Source: Alcanivoracaceae bacterium (lineage in GTDB: Bacteria > Pseudomonadota > Gammaproteobacteria > Pseudomonadales > Alcanivoracaceae). From it: a DNA stretch of 64,000 nt. Location of the stretch: positions 124,001 to 188,000 of the forward strand of contig JAGLCJ010000014.1 of assembly GCA_023146255.1 (NCBI GenBank), read 5' to 3'. Below are positions 8,461-16,598 of this stretch, in pieces. Below the pieces are notes generated by a model, which worked only from the letters and a program-made list of their open reading frames with translations, was not told the DNA's origin and made no database searches. The translations under genes and the position numbers were made by a program. How positions within the stretch are numbered: the stretch's first letter is position 1; the number at the start of each line of letters is the position of its first letter.

Positions 8461-10308
8461 TCAGCGCGCCGTCTCAGCCAGCCAGGCCAGATCGCTGGTG
8501 GCACCGAACCACCAGTTGAACTTGCGTGGCGGCGCCAGACGGTAGGCAGTCTTGCCGGCATCGATGGTTTCCTGACCGGTTCGAATCCACTGGCTCATGT
8601 TCCACAAACAGGTATCCATCAGCTGATCCGCCAGCTGCAGCTGGGCCACACCGCTCTGACCAACAAGCTGGCGGGCGTAGGCACTGCGATAGCTGAAGCC
8701 GGCCACGTCGCAGGCGTGTTCGCGATCGCCCCACTCGTCATCGACGCCATAGCTTTTCGAGTCATACAGCGGGCCCTTGAGGTAGTAGGGAAATACCCGG
8801 CCGTTCAGATTGACGTTGGCTTCGGCGGAGACATAAGTCGCCTGCTCAACCAGAAAGTCGCCGTACTGGGCCAATTGCTGCAAGCCGTTATCAGCGCCAG
8901 TGGCCAGATAGTGTCGCCACAACACTTCACCATACAGCGCACCCATCCAGGCGGAGCAAATACTCCGGTCACTGTCGACGCCGCCGCCTTCGTGCTGAAC
9001 CACGGTATGCAGTACACAACCGCCGGACCAGCCATTGCCGGTATCGTCAAAGTACGGCTGATTGCCGGCGATGATGTCGTCGACGCGCTGCAGATAGCCA
9101 ATCTCGCCGGTCGCCTCCCAGGCCACCAGACTGGCCATGGCCGAGTACGCCAGATGCCGTTCGGTCCAGAAATTGGTGCTGCTGCGATACACCGGCTGGA
9201 ACCAGTTGTTGGCGGCAGCATTGGCAACTGCACGAATCGGGGCCAGCAATGATTCATCACCGGTCAGCGCGTAGCCGATCAGCAATGGCAGGTTGTAGGC
9301 ATACTTCAGATCGTCCGGACGCAGGTCGAAATAGCCGCTGCTGACGCGATTGCGATAGAACTGCGTGGCCCGCCAGGCGTGCCGCAGCCACTTCACCTCG
9401 CCGGTACGGATATAAACTGTCCACAGCGTGCTGGCGCGATCAAAAAGCCAGGGCTCATAGTCACTCTGGTAGTTAATCCGGTTCACCTCGGTAACATAGT
9501 CCGGCACGTCATTGACCGCCGTTTTGGCGAACTCCGGCAGGCTCTGCTCCATCAGCGACCAACGACCGTTCGGGTTCAGAGGGCTACTGCGTGTGCGCAG
9601 CAGGCTGGCACCAAGCCAGTCAGCCGGCAACGTCACATAGACCGCCGGTTCAACAATGTTGCTGTCGGCGCTGTACTCGAGCGGAAAGAAGTTCGACTGC
9701 GATACCGGGATGGTCTGCGCCAGCAATGCGGTCTGCAAGTGCTGGCCGCGTGCGGCACCGATAACCAGCGATATCGTCACCGGTGCCGTCGAGGTGAAAC
9801 GCTGAAGGAACTGCACCCGGGCTGCACGAATACCATTTCGCAAACCATTACCGGCATCGTGCCAACGCAACAGCACATCACTGCGGCTGGCAAGCTCGAC
9901 ACCATCTGCATTCAGCACTTTCAGCGCAGTGATGTCAGTGAGCATGCCGCGCGGCAGTGGAATCAACGCCTCGACCAGTTGCTCAGCGCCATTCGCCACC
10001 TGAGCGGCCGGATGCAAGGTGATCGGCAAGCTGCCAACGGCCGGGACCACAAACAGATCCGTCGCGGAAATGCTGATGCGATCTGGCAGAGCTTCCGGTT
10101 GCGGTTCCGGAGTCGGCTCCGGCTCTGGCGCCGGATCAGGTTGCTTTCCCGGTGCCGAACCAGATCCACCCGGTGCCTCGACTCCGGGGCGTTTCGCATG
10201 ATCAGGTTTTGCCTCGGCGCCACAGGCAGACAGCAATAACGCCATGCACAGCAACGCGGCCAGGGCCGGAAAGCAAACTTGCACGAACGTTCTACGGATA
10301 AACAGCAC
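8461..10308 (-). CDS. large uncharacterised lipoprotein with Pro/Glu-rich linker
   Basis: 615 residues from a GTG at 10308 that has GAGG six bases upstream; a TTG at 10320 in the same frame is the alternative. The signal region ends LLCMALLLSAC, a good lipobox. A linker of Pro and acidic residues (PDPAPEPEPTPEPQPE) then leads to a beta-rich region to about residue 330. The last 290 residues are helical and rich in Trp and Tyr (YALTGDESLLAPIRAVANAA, GEVLWRHYLATGADNGLQQ). They recall the (alpha/alpha)6 barrels of six-hairpin glycosidases. That fold match is impression only; no catalytic pair can be named. It has its own AT-rich upstream region and appears monocistronic. Confidence 0.7.
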   Translation of the reverse strand: MLFIRRTFVQVCFPALAALLCMALLLSACGAEAKPDHAKRPGVEAPGGSGSAPGKQPDPAPEPEPTPEPQPEALPDRISISATDLFVVPAVGSLPITLHPAAQVANGAEQLVEALIPLPRGMLTDITALKVLNADGVELASRSDVLLRWHDAGNGLRNGIRAARVQFLQRFTSTAPVTISLVIGAARGQHLQTALLAQTIPVSQSNFFPLEYSADSNIVEPAVYVTLPADWLGASLLRTRSSPLNPNGRWSLMEQSLPEFAKTAVNDVPDYVTEVNRINYQSDYEPWLFDRASTLWTVYIRTGEVKWLRHAWRATQFYRNRVSSGYFDLRPDDLKYAYNLPLLIGYALTGDESLLAPIRAVANAAANNWFQPVYRSSTNFWTERHLAYSAMASLVAWEATGEIGYLQRVDDIIAGNQPYFDDTGNGWSGGCVLHTVVQHEGGGVDSDRSICSAWMGALYGEVLWRHYLATGADNGLQQLAQYGDFLVEQATYVSAEANVNLNGRVFPYYLKGPLYDSKSYGVDDEWGDREHACDVAGFSYRSAYARQLVGQSGVAQLQLADQLMDTCLWNMSQWIRTGQETIDAGKTAYRLAPPRKFNWWFGATSDLAWLAETAR

Positions 10309-10680
10309 AACATACCTCAAGGAGTCCGCTGACTCCGGTTACCGGATTGGAGTGCCGATGCTGTAGAAAAAAATCCAGGTTAATTGTCGACCTGATCATA
10401 TTTTATTCTTATTAAACAATTGCCCGGCCGGGATGTGACCGGGCTCTCCACTGCGCCGTGATGGCAGTGTCGAGCATCAGGGAACGGCGTCTCAGGCAAT
10501 TTTTCTGCGCCATAAAAAAACCCCCGACAGCAACCGGGGGGATGGGCTGTCGGGGGTGCTTGCCACGCCGGTCTCTGGGGAAAGACCGACGCTGTTCAGA
10601 GACTACAGGCCAGCGGGATCGGGGGATCGGGGGTTACCAGCCTGCAGTCACGAGCTATGACTGGGGGTTTTCCGGAAAGT
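10309..10680. other. intergenic region between lipoprotein gene and Mrp operon 1
   Basis: No gene is seen. The left part (about 10380-10425) is AT-rich and probably holds the lipoprotein promoter, but no convincing -35/-10 pair can be picked. The middle holds the Mrp terminator at 10514-10556. The stretch 10617-10637 carries three closely spaced runs of three to five G (two GATCGGGGG units in tandem), with other G5 runs nearby. Confidence 0.5.
10514..10556 (-). terminator. rho-independent terminator of Mrp operon 1
   Basis: An 11-bp perfect stem (CCCCCGACAGC / GCTGTCGGGGG) encloses a 14-nt loop. On the minus strand it is followed by seven T. It is the first terminator downstream of the leftward six-gene Mrp operon. 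Confidence 0.85.
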
Positions 10681-11013
10681 TCACTGCCCCCAGGGTTCAC
10701 CATGAGTATTTTTTACCTTTTTTTCCTGACGATGCATGGCCGCCTTGGCCAGCAGATGCGCTGAAACCGGTGCGGTGATGAACAGAAACAGGGTGATCAG
10801 CACCTCATGTACGCTTAGCACGCCGGTTTTCGCGGTAAAGAAAACCAGTGATGCCAGAATAATGCTGCCCACCCCCAGCGTGGTCGCCTTGGTCGGACCA
10901 TGCAGGCGGGTGTAGAAATCCTGCAACCGCACCAGACCGATAGAGCCGATCAGGGTAAAGGTCGCACCCGTCAGGATCAGAAATGACACCAGTATTTCAA
11001 CCGCCATGGCCAT
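10681..11013 (-). CDS. mrpG: Mrp cation/proton antiporter subunit G (operon 1)
   Basis: 110 residues from the ATG at 11013, with GGGAG seven bases upstream. Three hydrophobic segments contain the conserved MrpG motif LHGPTKATTLGVG. The charged tail RQEKKVKNTHGEPWGQ is predicted to face the cytoplasm. MrpG is a small obligatory subunit of the multi-subunit Na+/H+ antiporter. It is the last gene of the leftward operon and is followed by a strong terminator at 10514-10556. Confidence 0.92.
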   Translation of the reverse strand: MAMAVEILVSFLILTGATFTLIGSIGLVRLQDFYTRLHGPTKATTLGVGSIILASLVFFTAKTGVLSVHEVLITLFLFITAPVSAHLLAKAAMHRQEKKVKNTHGEPWGQ

Positions 11014-11026
11014 GGATCTGCTCCCG

Positions 11027-11296
11027 TTACTCGATGATGTCGCCACGCAACAAATACTTTGCCACTGCCACCGTACTGACAAACCCGATCAGCGCAATCA
11101 ACAGCGCTGCCTCAAAGTAGAGACTGGTGCCGGCATGAATGCCGAACAGAACAATCAATGCGATGCTGTTGATGTACAGGGTGTCCAGAGCAAGAATCCG
11201 GTCCGGCAAGGTTGGTCCGATCAGGATACGCCAGCCACCCAGCAGCAATGCCGTGCCAACCATAAAAAATCCGATCATCAATGCCGTGCTCAGCAT
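11027..11296 (-). CDS. mrpF: Mrp cation/proton antiporter subunit F (operon 1)
   Basis: 89 residues with three transmembrane segments and the MrpF signature GPTLPDRILALDTL. ATG at 11296 has GGAGATATTCGG upstream and overlaps the end of mrpE by 7 bp. MrpF is a required small membrane subunit, and translational coupling with mrpE is likely from the overlap. Confidence 0.93.
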   Translation of the reverse strand: MLSTALMIGFFMVGTALLLGGWRILIGPTLPDRILALDTLYINSIALIVLFGIHAGTSLYFEAALLIALIGFVSTVAVAKYLLRGDIIE

Positions 11297-11778
11297 CCGA
11301 ATATCTCCTTCAACGGCGCTTCGTAACGCTGCTTGATGGTGGCAATCATCTCCGGAATATCGGCCACATCAAGTCCATGCACCAACAACACGGAGCGATC
11401 ACGACTGACATCTGCAGACACGGTACCGGGTGTTAGCGATACCACACTGGCAAGCATGGTGATGACAAAGTCATCGCGAATATCCAGCGGCACTTCGACG
11501 AAGGCCGGTCGCAATCTGGAAGGTGAGCCGAGCACCAGTTTGGCAACGGCGAGATTGGCGACAACGATATCGCGATGCACCAGCAGCAGGAATGACAGCA
11601 GCTTCCACGGCTTCTGGATACGAGGGCGACTAAGCCAGAAAGGTTGGGTCAGTACTGGAATCAACCAGGCAAAGAAAACACCCAGCACCATCTGCCCAGC
11701 AGAAAAATCATTGGCGAGCAAAAGCCAGAGGCACCACATCACCAGACTCAACAGCGGACTGGGCCAGAAACGCTTCAT
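11290..11778 (-). CDS. mrpE: Mrp cation/proton antiporter subunit E (operon 1)
   Basis: 162 residues. Hydrophobic N-terminal half with two membrane helices, then a soluble domain containing SLTPGTVSADVS and VLLVHGLDV, diagnostic for MrpE. Its start overlaps the stop of mrpD by 4 bp (ATGA). MrpE supports assembly and cation specificity in characterised complexes. Confidence 0.93.
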   Translation of the reverse strand: MKRFWPSPLLSLVMWCLWLLLANDFSAGQMVLGVFFAWLIPVLTQPFWLSRPRIQKPWKLLSFLLLVHRDIVVANLAVAKLVLGSPSRLRPAFVEVPLDIRDDFVITMLASVVSLTPGTVSADVSRDRSVLLVHGLDVADIPEMIATIKQRYEAPLKEIFGC

Positions 11779-13268
11779 TGCCCTACCTCCTGTTCACCAA
11801 GAACAGCTTCAATATAGAGCTGGCTATTCATCAGTTGCTCGGCAATGGAGCCCATGGCTTCATGAGCCGGGCCTGCAAATATTATTAATGCGAATGTCAT
11901 CGCCAGCAGGAGCAGCAATGGCAGCAAATCACTGAACGGCATTTTCTCGGCGAAGATATCCCGCTGTTGCCGCCAGAACACGGTCGAGCCCGCTCGACTG
12001 AACGCCACCAGCACGATCAGACTGCTGCCCAGCAACACCGCCCAGAAGATCCCTGCCGGCACTGCCTGAAGCAACAGCAGCTTGCCGATAAACCCGGAGA
12101 ATGGTGGCAACCCGATCAGCATGACTGCTAACAGAATAAACAGAATGCCCAGTGCGGGATGCAGATCATTCCCGCTACGCAGCTGATCTGCCAGCAAACC
12201 TCGTCGCGAGCTGATCAGACCCACCAGCAGGAACAGTGCTGCCGCGCTCCAGGTCGAGTGAAGCAAATAGTAAAAGCCGGCCGCCCACGCCTGTGTCGTT
12301 GCAACAGTGATCACCGCCATCAGCGAACCCACCGACACCAGCACCAACCAAGCTGTCAGCGCAGCAAGTCGCGTTGCCGCCAGAGCTCCCACTGCAGCAA
12401 ACAGCAGCGTCGCCAATGCCAGCGCCCACAACCAGGGTGCCACCAGCCCGTCAAGCGGGCTGGCATCATGGCCAAACAGCAAAGGCCAGAGCCGCCAGAT
12501 CGCATACAGTCCGACTTTGGTCATGATAGCGAACAGGGCAGCCACCGGTGCACTTGCTGCCGAGTAAGCGCCGGGCAACCAGAAACTCAGCGGCAACAGA
12601 GCTGCTTTCAGAGAAAACACCAGCAACAACAGCGCGGCGCTGACCTGAAGCAACATCGGTGACACCAGATTGCCCTGCTGCATCACCCTGCTGACATCGG
12701 CCATATTCAGGGTACCCGTCGCCGCATAGATCAGGCCGAGACCGAACAGAAACAGGCTCGAACCGGTCAGGTTAAGGACCACATAATGAATTCCGGCACG
12801 CGCCCGATCTGCTCCCTGACCATGCATCAGCAAGGCATAGGAAGCGATTAGCAGCACTTCAAAAAACACGAACAGATTGAACAGATCGCCAGTCAGGAAC
12901 GCGCCATTAATGCCAAGCAGCTGGAACTGGAACAGGGCATGAAAGTTGGCGCCATTCTGATCATCGCCACGACAGGCGTGAAGATACACAGGCAAAGCCA
13001 GCAACGCGGTGACTGCCAGCATCAGTGCCGCCAGCTGATCCAGCACCAGCACGATGCCAAATGGCGGCGCCCAGTTACCAAGCCGGTAAACGGCAATTTC
13101 ACCTGATGCCGCCTGATGCCACAGCAACAGCACCACCGGCACCAGTAGCGCCGTCGCCAGCAACCCGGTGAGGCGACGAAGCCAGAGACGCTGCCTGGCT
13201 TCCAGCAGGATCAACAGGCCTGCAAACAGCGGCAACAGGATCGGCAATATAATGAGATGCGAGGCCAT
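11775..13268 (-). CDS. mrpD: Mrp cation/proton antiporter subunit D (operon 1)
   Basis: 497 residues, polytopic, homologous to respiratory complex I antiporter-like subunits NuoM/NuoN. Conserved features include FFEVLLIASYALL with the membrane-embedded Glu, LKAALLPLSFWLPGAYSAAS with the functional Lys, and LPPFSGFIGKLLLLQ. The ATG at 13268 overlaps the mrpC stop as ATGA; a TTG one codon upstream is not needed. MrpD takes part directly in proton and cation translocation. Confidence 0.95.
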   Translation of the reverse strand: MASHLIILPILLPLFAGLLILLEARQRLWLRRLTGLLATALLVPVVLLLWHQAASGEIAVYRLGNWAPPFGIVLVLDQLAALMLAVTALLALPVYLHACRGDDQNGANFHALFQFQLLGINGAFLTGDLFNLFVFFEVLLIASYALLMHGQGADRARAGIHYVVLNLTGSSLFLFGLGLIYAATGTLNMADVSRVMQQGNLVSPMLLQVSAALLLLVFSLKAALLPLSFWLPGAYSAASAPVAALFAIMTKVGLYAIWRLWPLLFGHDASPLDGLVAPWLWALALATLLFAAVGALAATRLAALTAWLVLVSVGSLMAVITVATTQAWAAGFYYLLHSTWSAAALFLLVGLISSRRGLLADQLRSGNDLHPALGILFILLAVMLIGLPPFSGFIGKLLLLQAVPAGIFWAVLLGSSLIVLVAFSRAGSTVFWRQQRDIFAEKMPFSDLLPLLLLLAMTFALIIFAGPAHEAMGSIAEQLMNSQLYIEAVLGEQEVGQ

Positions 13269-13621
13269 CAACGCCGCTCCTCATCGGTGGCATCCTGCTC
13301 GACGGTCTTGCCATCAACATGATCGGTGCCGAACTCGCCCCAGGCACGCAGCGCCAACGCCATCAGGAATGCTGTCATGGCGAAACCGATCACGATGGCG
13401 GTCAGCACCAGCGCCTGTGGAAGCGGATCGGTATAGTTGGCTGCCTCACCAATCACAGCAGGCGCATCAGCCCGAAGTCGTCCCATGGCAAACAGGAAGA
13501 TATTCACCGCATAACTCAGCATGGTCAGGCCAAGCACCACAGGGAAAGTGCGCAAACGCAGGATCAGGTAGACACCGCAACCGGTCATCACGGCAATCAT
13601 CAGCGCGACCATAATTTCCAT
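13268..13621 (-). CDS. mrpC: Mrp cation/proton antiporter subunit C (operon 1)
   Basis: 117 residues, NuoK-like, with three transmembrane helices and the conserved LTAIVIGFAMTAFL segment. The tail is acidic and polar (DHVDGKTVEQDATDEERR). Start and stop both overlap neighbouring genes by 1-4 bp, so the operon is translated in a tightly coupled way. Confidence 0.94.
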   Translation of the reverse strand: MEIMVALMIAVMTGCGVYLILRLRTFPVVLGLTMLSYAVNIFLFAMGRLRADAPAVIGEAANYTDPLPQALVLTAIVIGFAMTAFLMALALRAWGEFGTDHVDGKTVEQDATDEERR

Positions 13622-16416
13622 CAGTTGCCCTCCCCGCTCTCAACCACTGACAACTTGCCAAGCTTGGCCAGAATCAGCAGGGTGGCGCCCACGACGGTGA
13701 TATAAACGCCCAGATCAAACAGCATGGCGCTGGCCAGCTCGAACTCACCCACCACAGGCCAGTGCAGATGGCCGAAGGTTGAAGTCAGGAACGGATAACC
13801 AACCAGCAAACTGGCAAGTCCGGTGACAGCAGCCAGCGCTACACCAAACGCCACCAGCGGGTGATAGTTGTTTGGCACTCTGGCATGCACCCAATGCACG
13901 CCATTGGCGACATACTGAAGGACCAGTGCCACCGCCGTGACCAGACCGGCGATAAATCCACCGCCAGGCATATTGTGACCACGCACCAGAATGTACATCG
14001 CCACCAGTAGCGCAATCGGTAACACCGCTCGAGAGATCACCTGCAACACCACCGGATAGCGCTCTTTCGCCCAGCGCCTGCCATCCGGATCATATAGCGG
14101 CAAACACAAACCAAGGTTTTCCAGCAGCGCATAAATTCCCGCTGCGGCAATCGCCAGTACGGTAATTTCACCGAGCGTATCAAAGCCGCGGAAATCTACC
14201 AGAATGACATTAACAACATTCTTGCCGCCGCCACCCGGCACACTGTTCTCGATAAAAAATGCGGAAATGGTTTCGCCCGGATGGGTCATGACAAACAATG
14301 CCAGCAAGCCGATGCCGGCGCCAATCGACAGCGACAGAAACAGATCACGACTGATGTCCCAGCGACTTGACTCAATGGTGCCGCGAGTGGGCAGGAAATA
14401 CATTGCCAGCATCAGCAGCAGTACCGTCACCACTTCAACAGAAAGCTGTGTCAGCGCCAGATCTGGCGCTGACAATCTCAGGAAGGTCAACGATACGATC
14501 AGGCCAACGATACTGATCAACAACAGCGCAACAAGTCGTTGCCGACGCAGAATCACGGTGGCCAGCGATGCCACCACGGCAAGGGCTGTCCCCAGTATCG
14601 CCAAGCCATCCACCGGCATCATCGAGTGATCGCCAAGCCAGTCCGGCTTTGATCCGATCACGGCCAGCATGATCAGCGCCACCGGCAGTAACAGCCAGGC
14701 CATATAGCGCTGCAAGGCGCCGTTATCAACAAAACGGACGAAAGCAGCCGCGGCGACGATCAGTTGCTGAATACTGTGTTCGAATACATCCGGTGCGTGC
14801 GGCTTGGGCCAGCGACGCTGCAGCGTGAACAGTGGCATACGGAAGTGATACAACAGGCCGCCACCCACCAGTGCCACCACGCTCATTGCCAGCGGCAGAT
14901 TGAAACCATGCCAGATGGCAAGACTGTACTCTGGCAGTGGCGCGCCCAATGTCGCTGCTGCCGATGCCGCCAGCAATGGCCCGACCAGCAGCGCCGGAAC
15001 GATCCCCACCGCCAGGCACAGCACCACCAGAATTTCCACTGGCACGCGCATAAAGCGTGGCGGCTCATGCGGCTGATGGGCCTGCAATGCCGGTGGCGCA
15101 ATGCCGAAGAAGACGTCATGAACGAAGCGGACTGAATAAGCCACCGACAGCATCCCTGCCAGAGTGGCCAGCAGCGGCACAAACCAGTTCAAGCTGCCAT
15201 ACAGTGGTGTATCCAGCGCTTCGGCAAAAAACATTTCCTTGCTGAGAAATCCATTCAATAGCGGCACGCCGGCCATGGCCATGGCGGCGATGGATGCCAG
15301 TGCCGCCGTGTAAGGCATATAGCGGCGCAACCCGCCGAGCTGGCGAATATCGCGAGTACCGGTTTCGTGATCAACGATGCCGGCCGCCATAAACAGCGAT
15401 GCCTTGAAGGTGGCATGGTTAATGATATGAAACACCGCTGCCACCGCCGCCAGTGGCGTGTTCAATCCAAATAGCAGAGTGATCAAGCCAAGATGGCTGA
15501 TGGTGGAATAGGCCAGCAGGCCTTTCAGGTCATGCCGGAACAGCGCCATCCAGGCGCCGACCAGCAAGGTGGCCAAACCCGCCGACGAAACCAGCACAAA
15601 CCACAGATCAGTCCCCGCCAGCGCCGGGTAGAAACGGGCCAACAAAAACACCCCGGCCTTGACCATGGTGGCGGAGTGCAGATAGGCAGACACCGGGGTT
15701 GGCGCCGCCATCGCGTGCGGCAGCCAGAAGTGGAACGGAAACTGGGCTGACTTGGTAAACACACCAAGCAGCACCAGCACCAGCATCAGCGGATAGAGCG
15801 CGTCGGCACGAATCAGGTCGCCGCTGGCGAGCACCGTGCCAAGATCATAGCTGCCGACGGTCTGACCGATCAGGATTACCCCGGCCAGCAGCGCCAATCC
15901 GCCGGCGCCAGTCAGGGTCAGCGCCATCCTCGCGCCCTTGCGCGCCGCCGACTGTTCCGACCAGTAACCGATCAGCAGGAACGAGCTGATGCTGGTCAGC
16001 TCCCAGAACACCACTAGCAGAATCAGGTTATCGGCGGTGACCACGCCGAGCATCGCCGCCATGAATAGCAGCAGCAGGGAAAAAAACCGCCCGCCCGGGT
16101 CATTTTTGTGCAGATAGTAGTGGCCGTAAACGATCACCAGCAGACCAATGCCGAGAATCAGCAGGGCAAACAGCCAGGCCAGACCGTCGAGACGGAATGC
16201 CAGCGACAGGCCGGCACCAGGCAGCCAGGGCAGCGAGGCCTGCCACAGGGCGCCCTCGCCGATCACCGCCGGCGCGGCGAGGAACAGCAACAACAGCGCC
16301 GCCAGTACCGGCAAGGCGGCTGCCGTGGCAACCACATGGCGACCCATGAACTGCAGGCTTCGTGGCAACAGCGCCCCGGCCAGCGGCAACAGGACGATGG
16401 CAAATAAAACGCTCAC
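13621..16416 (-). CDS. mrpA: Mrp cation/proton antiporter, fused subunits A and B (PhaAB type; operon 1)
   Basis: 931 residues, GTG start at 16416 with GGTGA eight bases upstream. The first ~500 residues are the NuoL-like antiporter domain (FWELTSISSFLLIGYWS, FPFHFWLPHAMAAPTPVSA, HSATMVKAGVFLLARF). The region around 560-780 is the MrpA C-terminal extension. From about residue 800 the protein continues into a complete MrpB-like domain, marked by HNMPGGGFIAGLV. No separate mrpB exists in this operon, so this is the six-gene (group 2, Pha-like) arrangement. It is the first gene of the operon and is divergent from the second Mrp operon across 182 bp. Confidence 0.95.
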   Translation of the reverse strand: MSVLFAIVLLPLAGALLPRSLQFMGRHVVATAAALPVLAALLLLFLAAPAVIGEGALWQASLPWLPGAGLSLAFRLDGLAWLFALLILGIGLLVIVYGHYYLHKNDPGGRFFSLLLLFMAAMLGVVTADNLILLVVFWELTSISSFLLIGYWSEQSAARKGARMALTLTGAGGLALLAGVILIGQTVGSYDLGTVLASGDLIRADALYPLMLVLVLLGVFTKSAQFPFHFWLPHAMAAPTPVSAYLHSATMVKAGVFLLARFYPALAGTDLWFVLVSSAGLATLLVGAWMALFRHDLKGLLAYSTISHLGLITLLFGLNTPLAAVAAVFHIINHATFKASLFMAAGIVDHETGTRDIRQLGGLRRYMPYTAALASIAAMAMAGVPLLNGFLSKEMFFAEALDTPLYGSLNWFVPLLATLAGMLSVAYSVRFVHDVFFGIAPPALQAHQPHEPPRFMRVPVEILVVLCLAVGIVPALLVGPLLAASAAATLGAPLPEYSLAIWHGFNLPLAMSVVALVGGGLLYHFRMPLFTLQRRWPKPHAPDVFEHSIQQLIVAAAAFVRFVDNGALQRYMAWLLLPVALIMLAVIGSKPDWLGDHSMMPVDGLAILGTALAVVASLATVILRRQRLVALLLISIVGLIVSLTFLRLSAPDLALTQLSVEVVTVLLLMLAMYFLPTRGTIESSRWDISRDLFLSLSIGAGIGLLALFVMTHPGETISAFFIENSVPGGGGKNVVNVILVDFRGFDTLGEITVLAIAAAGIYALLENLGLCLPLYDPDGRRWAKERYPVVLQVISRAVLPIALLVAMYILVRGHNMPGGGFIAGLVTAVALVLQYVANGVHWVHARVPNNYHPLVAFGVALAAVTGLASLLVGYPFLTSTFGHLHWPVVGEFELASAMLFDLGVYITVVGATLLILAKLGKLSVVESGEGN

Positions 16417-16598
16417 TCGGCGTTCACCCCGGACAGATCAGCGTGAAAAGTGGCGCAAGTATGCCACGCAGCGGGAACCCGATCACCGTTAAACGGTCGC
16501 AATCCGCTGCGCTGGTGTAACCAGCCTTTGCTTGCCTCGTGTGATATACCTGCACCATCCGCATGATGGCTCCAGACTTCTGGCAAGGAGGTTTGTCC
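16417..16598. promoter_or_regulatory. divergent control region between the two Mrp operons
   Basis: This 182-bp gap must hold both operon promoters. It contains a near-perfect 13-bp dyad at 16485-16497 (ACCGTT-A-AACGGT) and a looser GTGGC...GCCAC repeat at 16450-16467. A TGTGATATA segment at 16540-16548 resembles an extended -10 for the rightward operon. No confident -35 boxes can be assigned. Confidence 0.45.
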
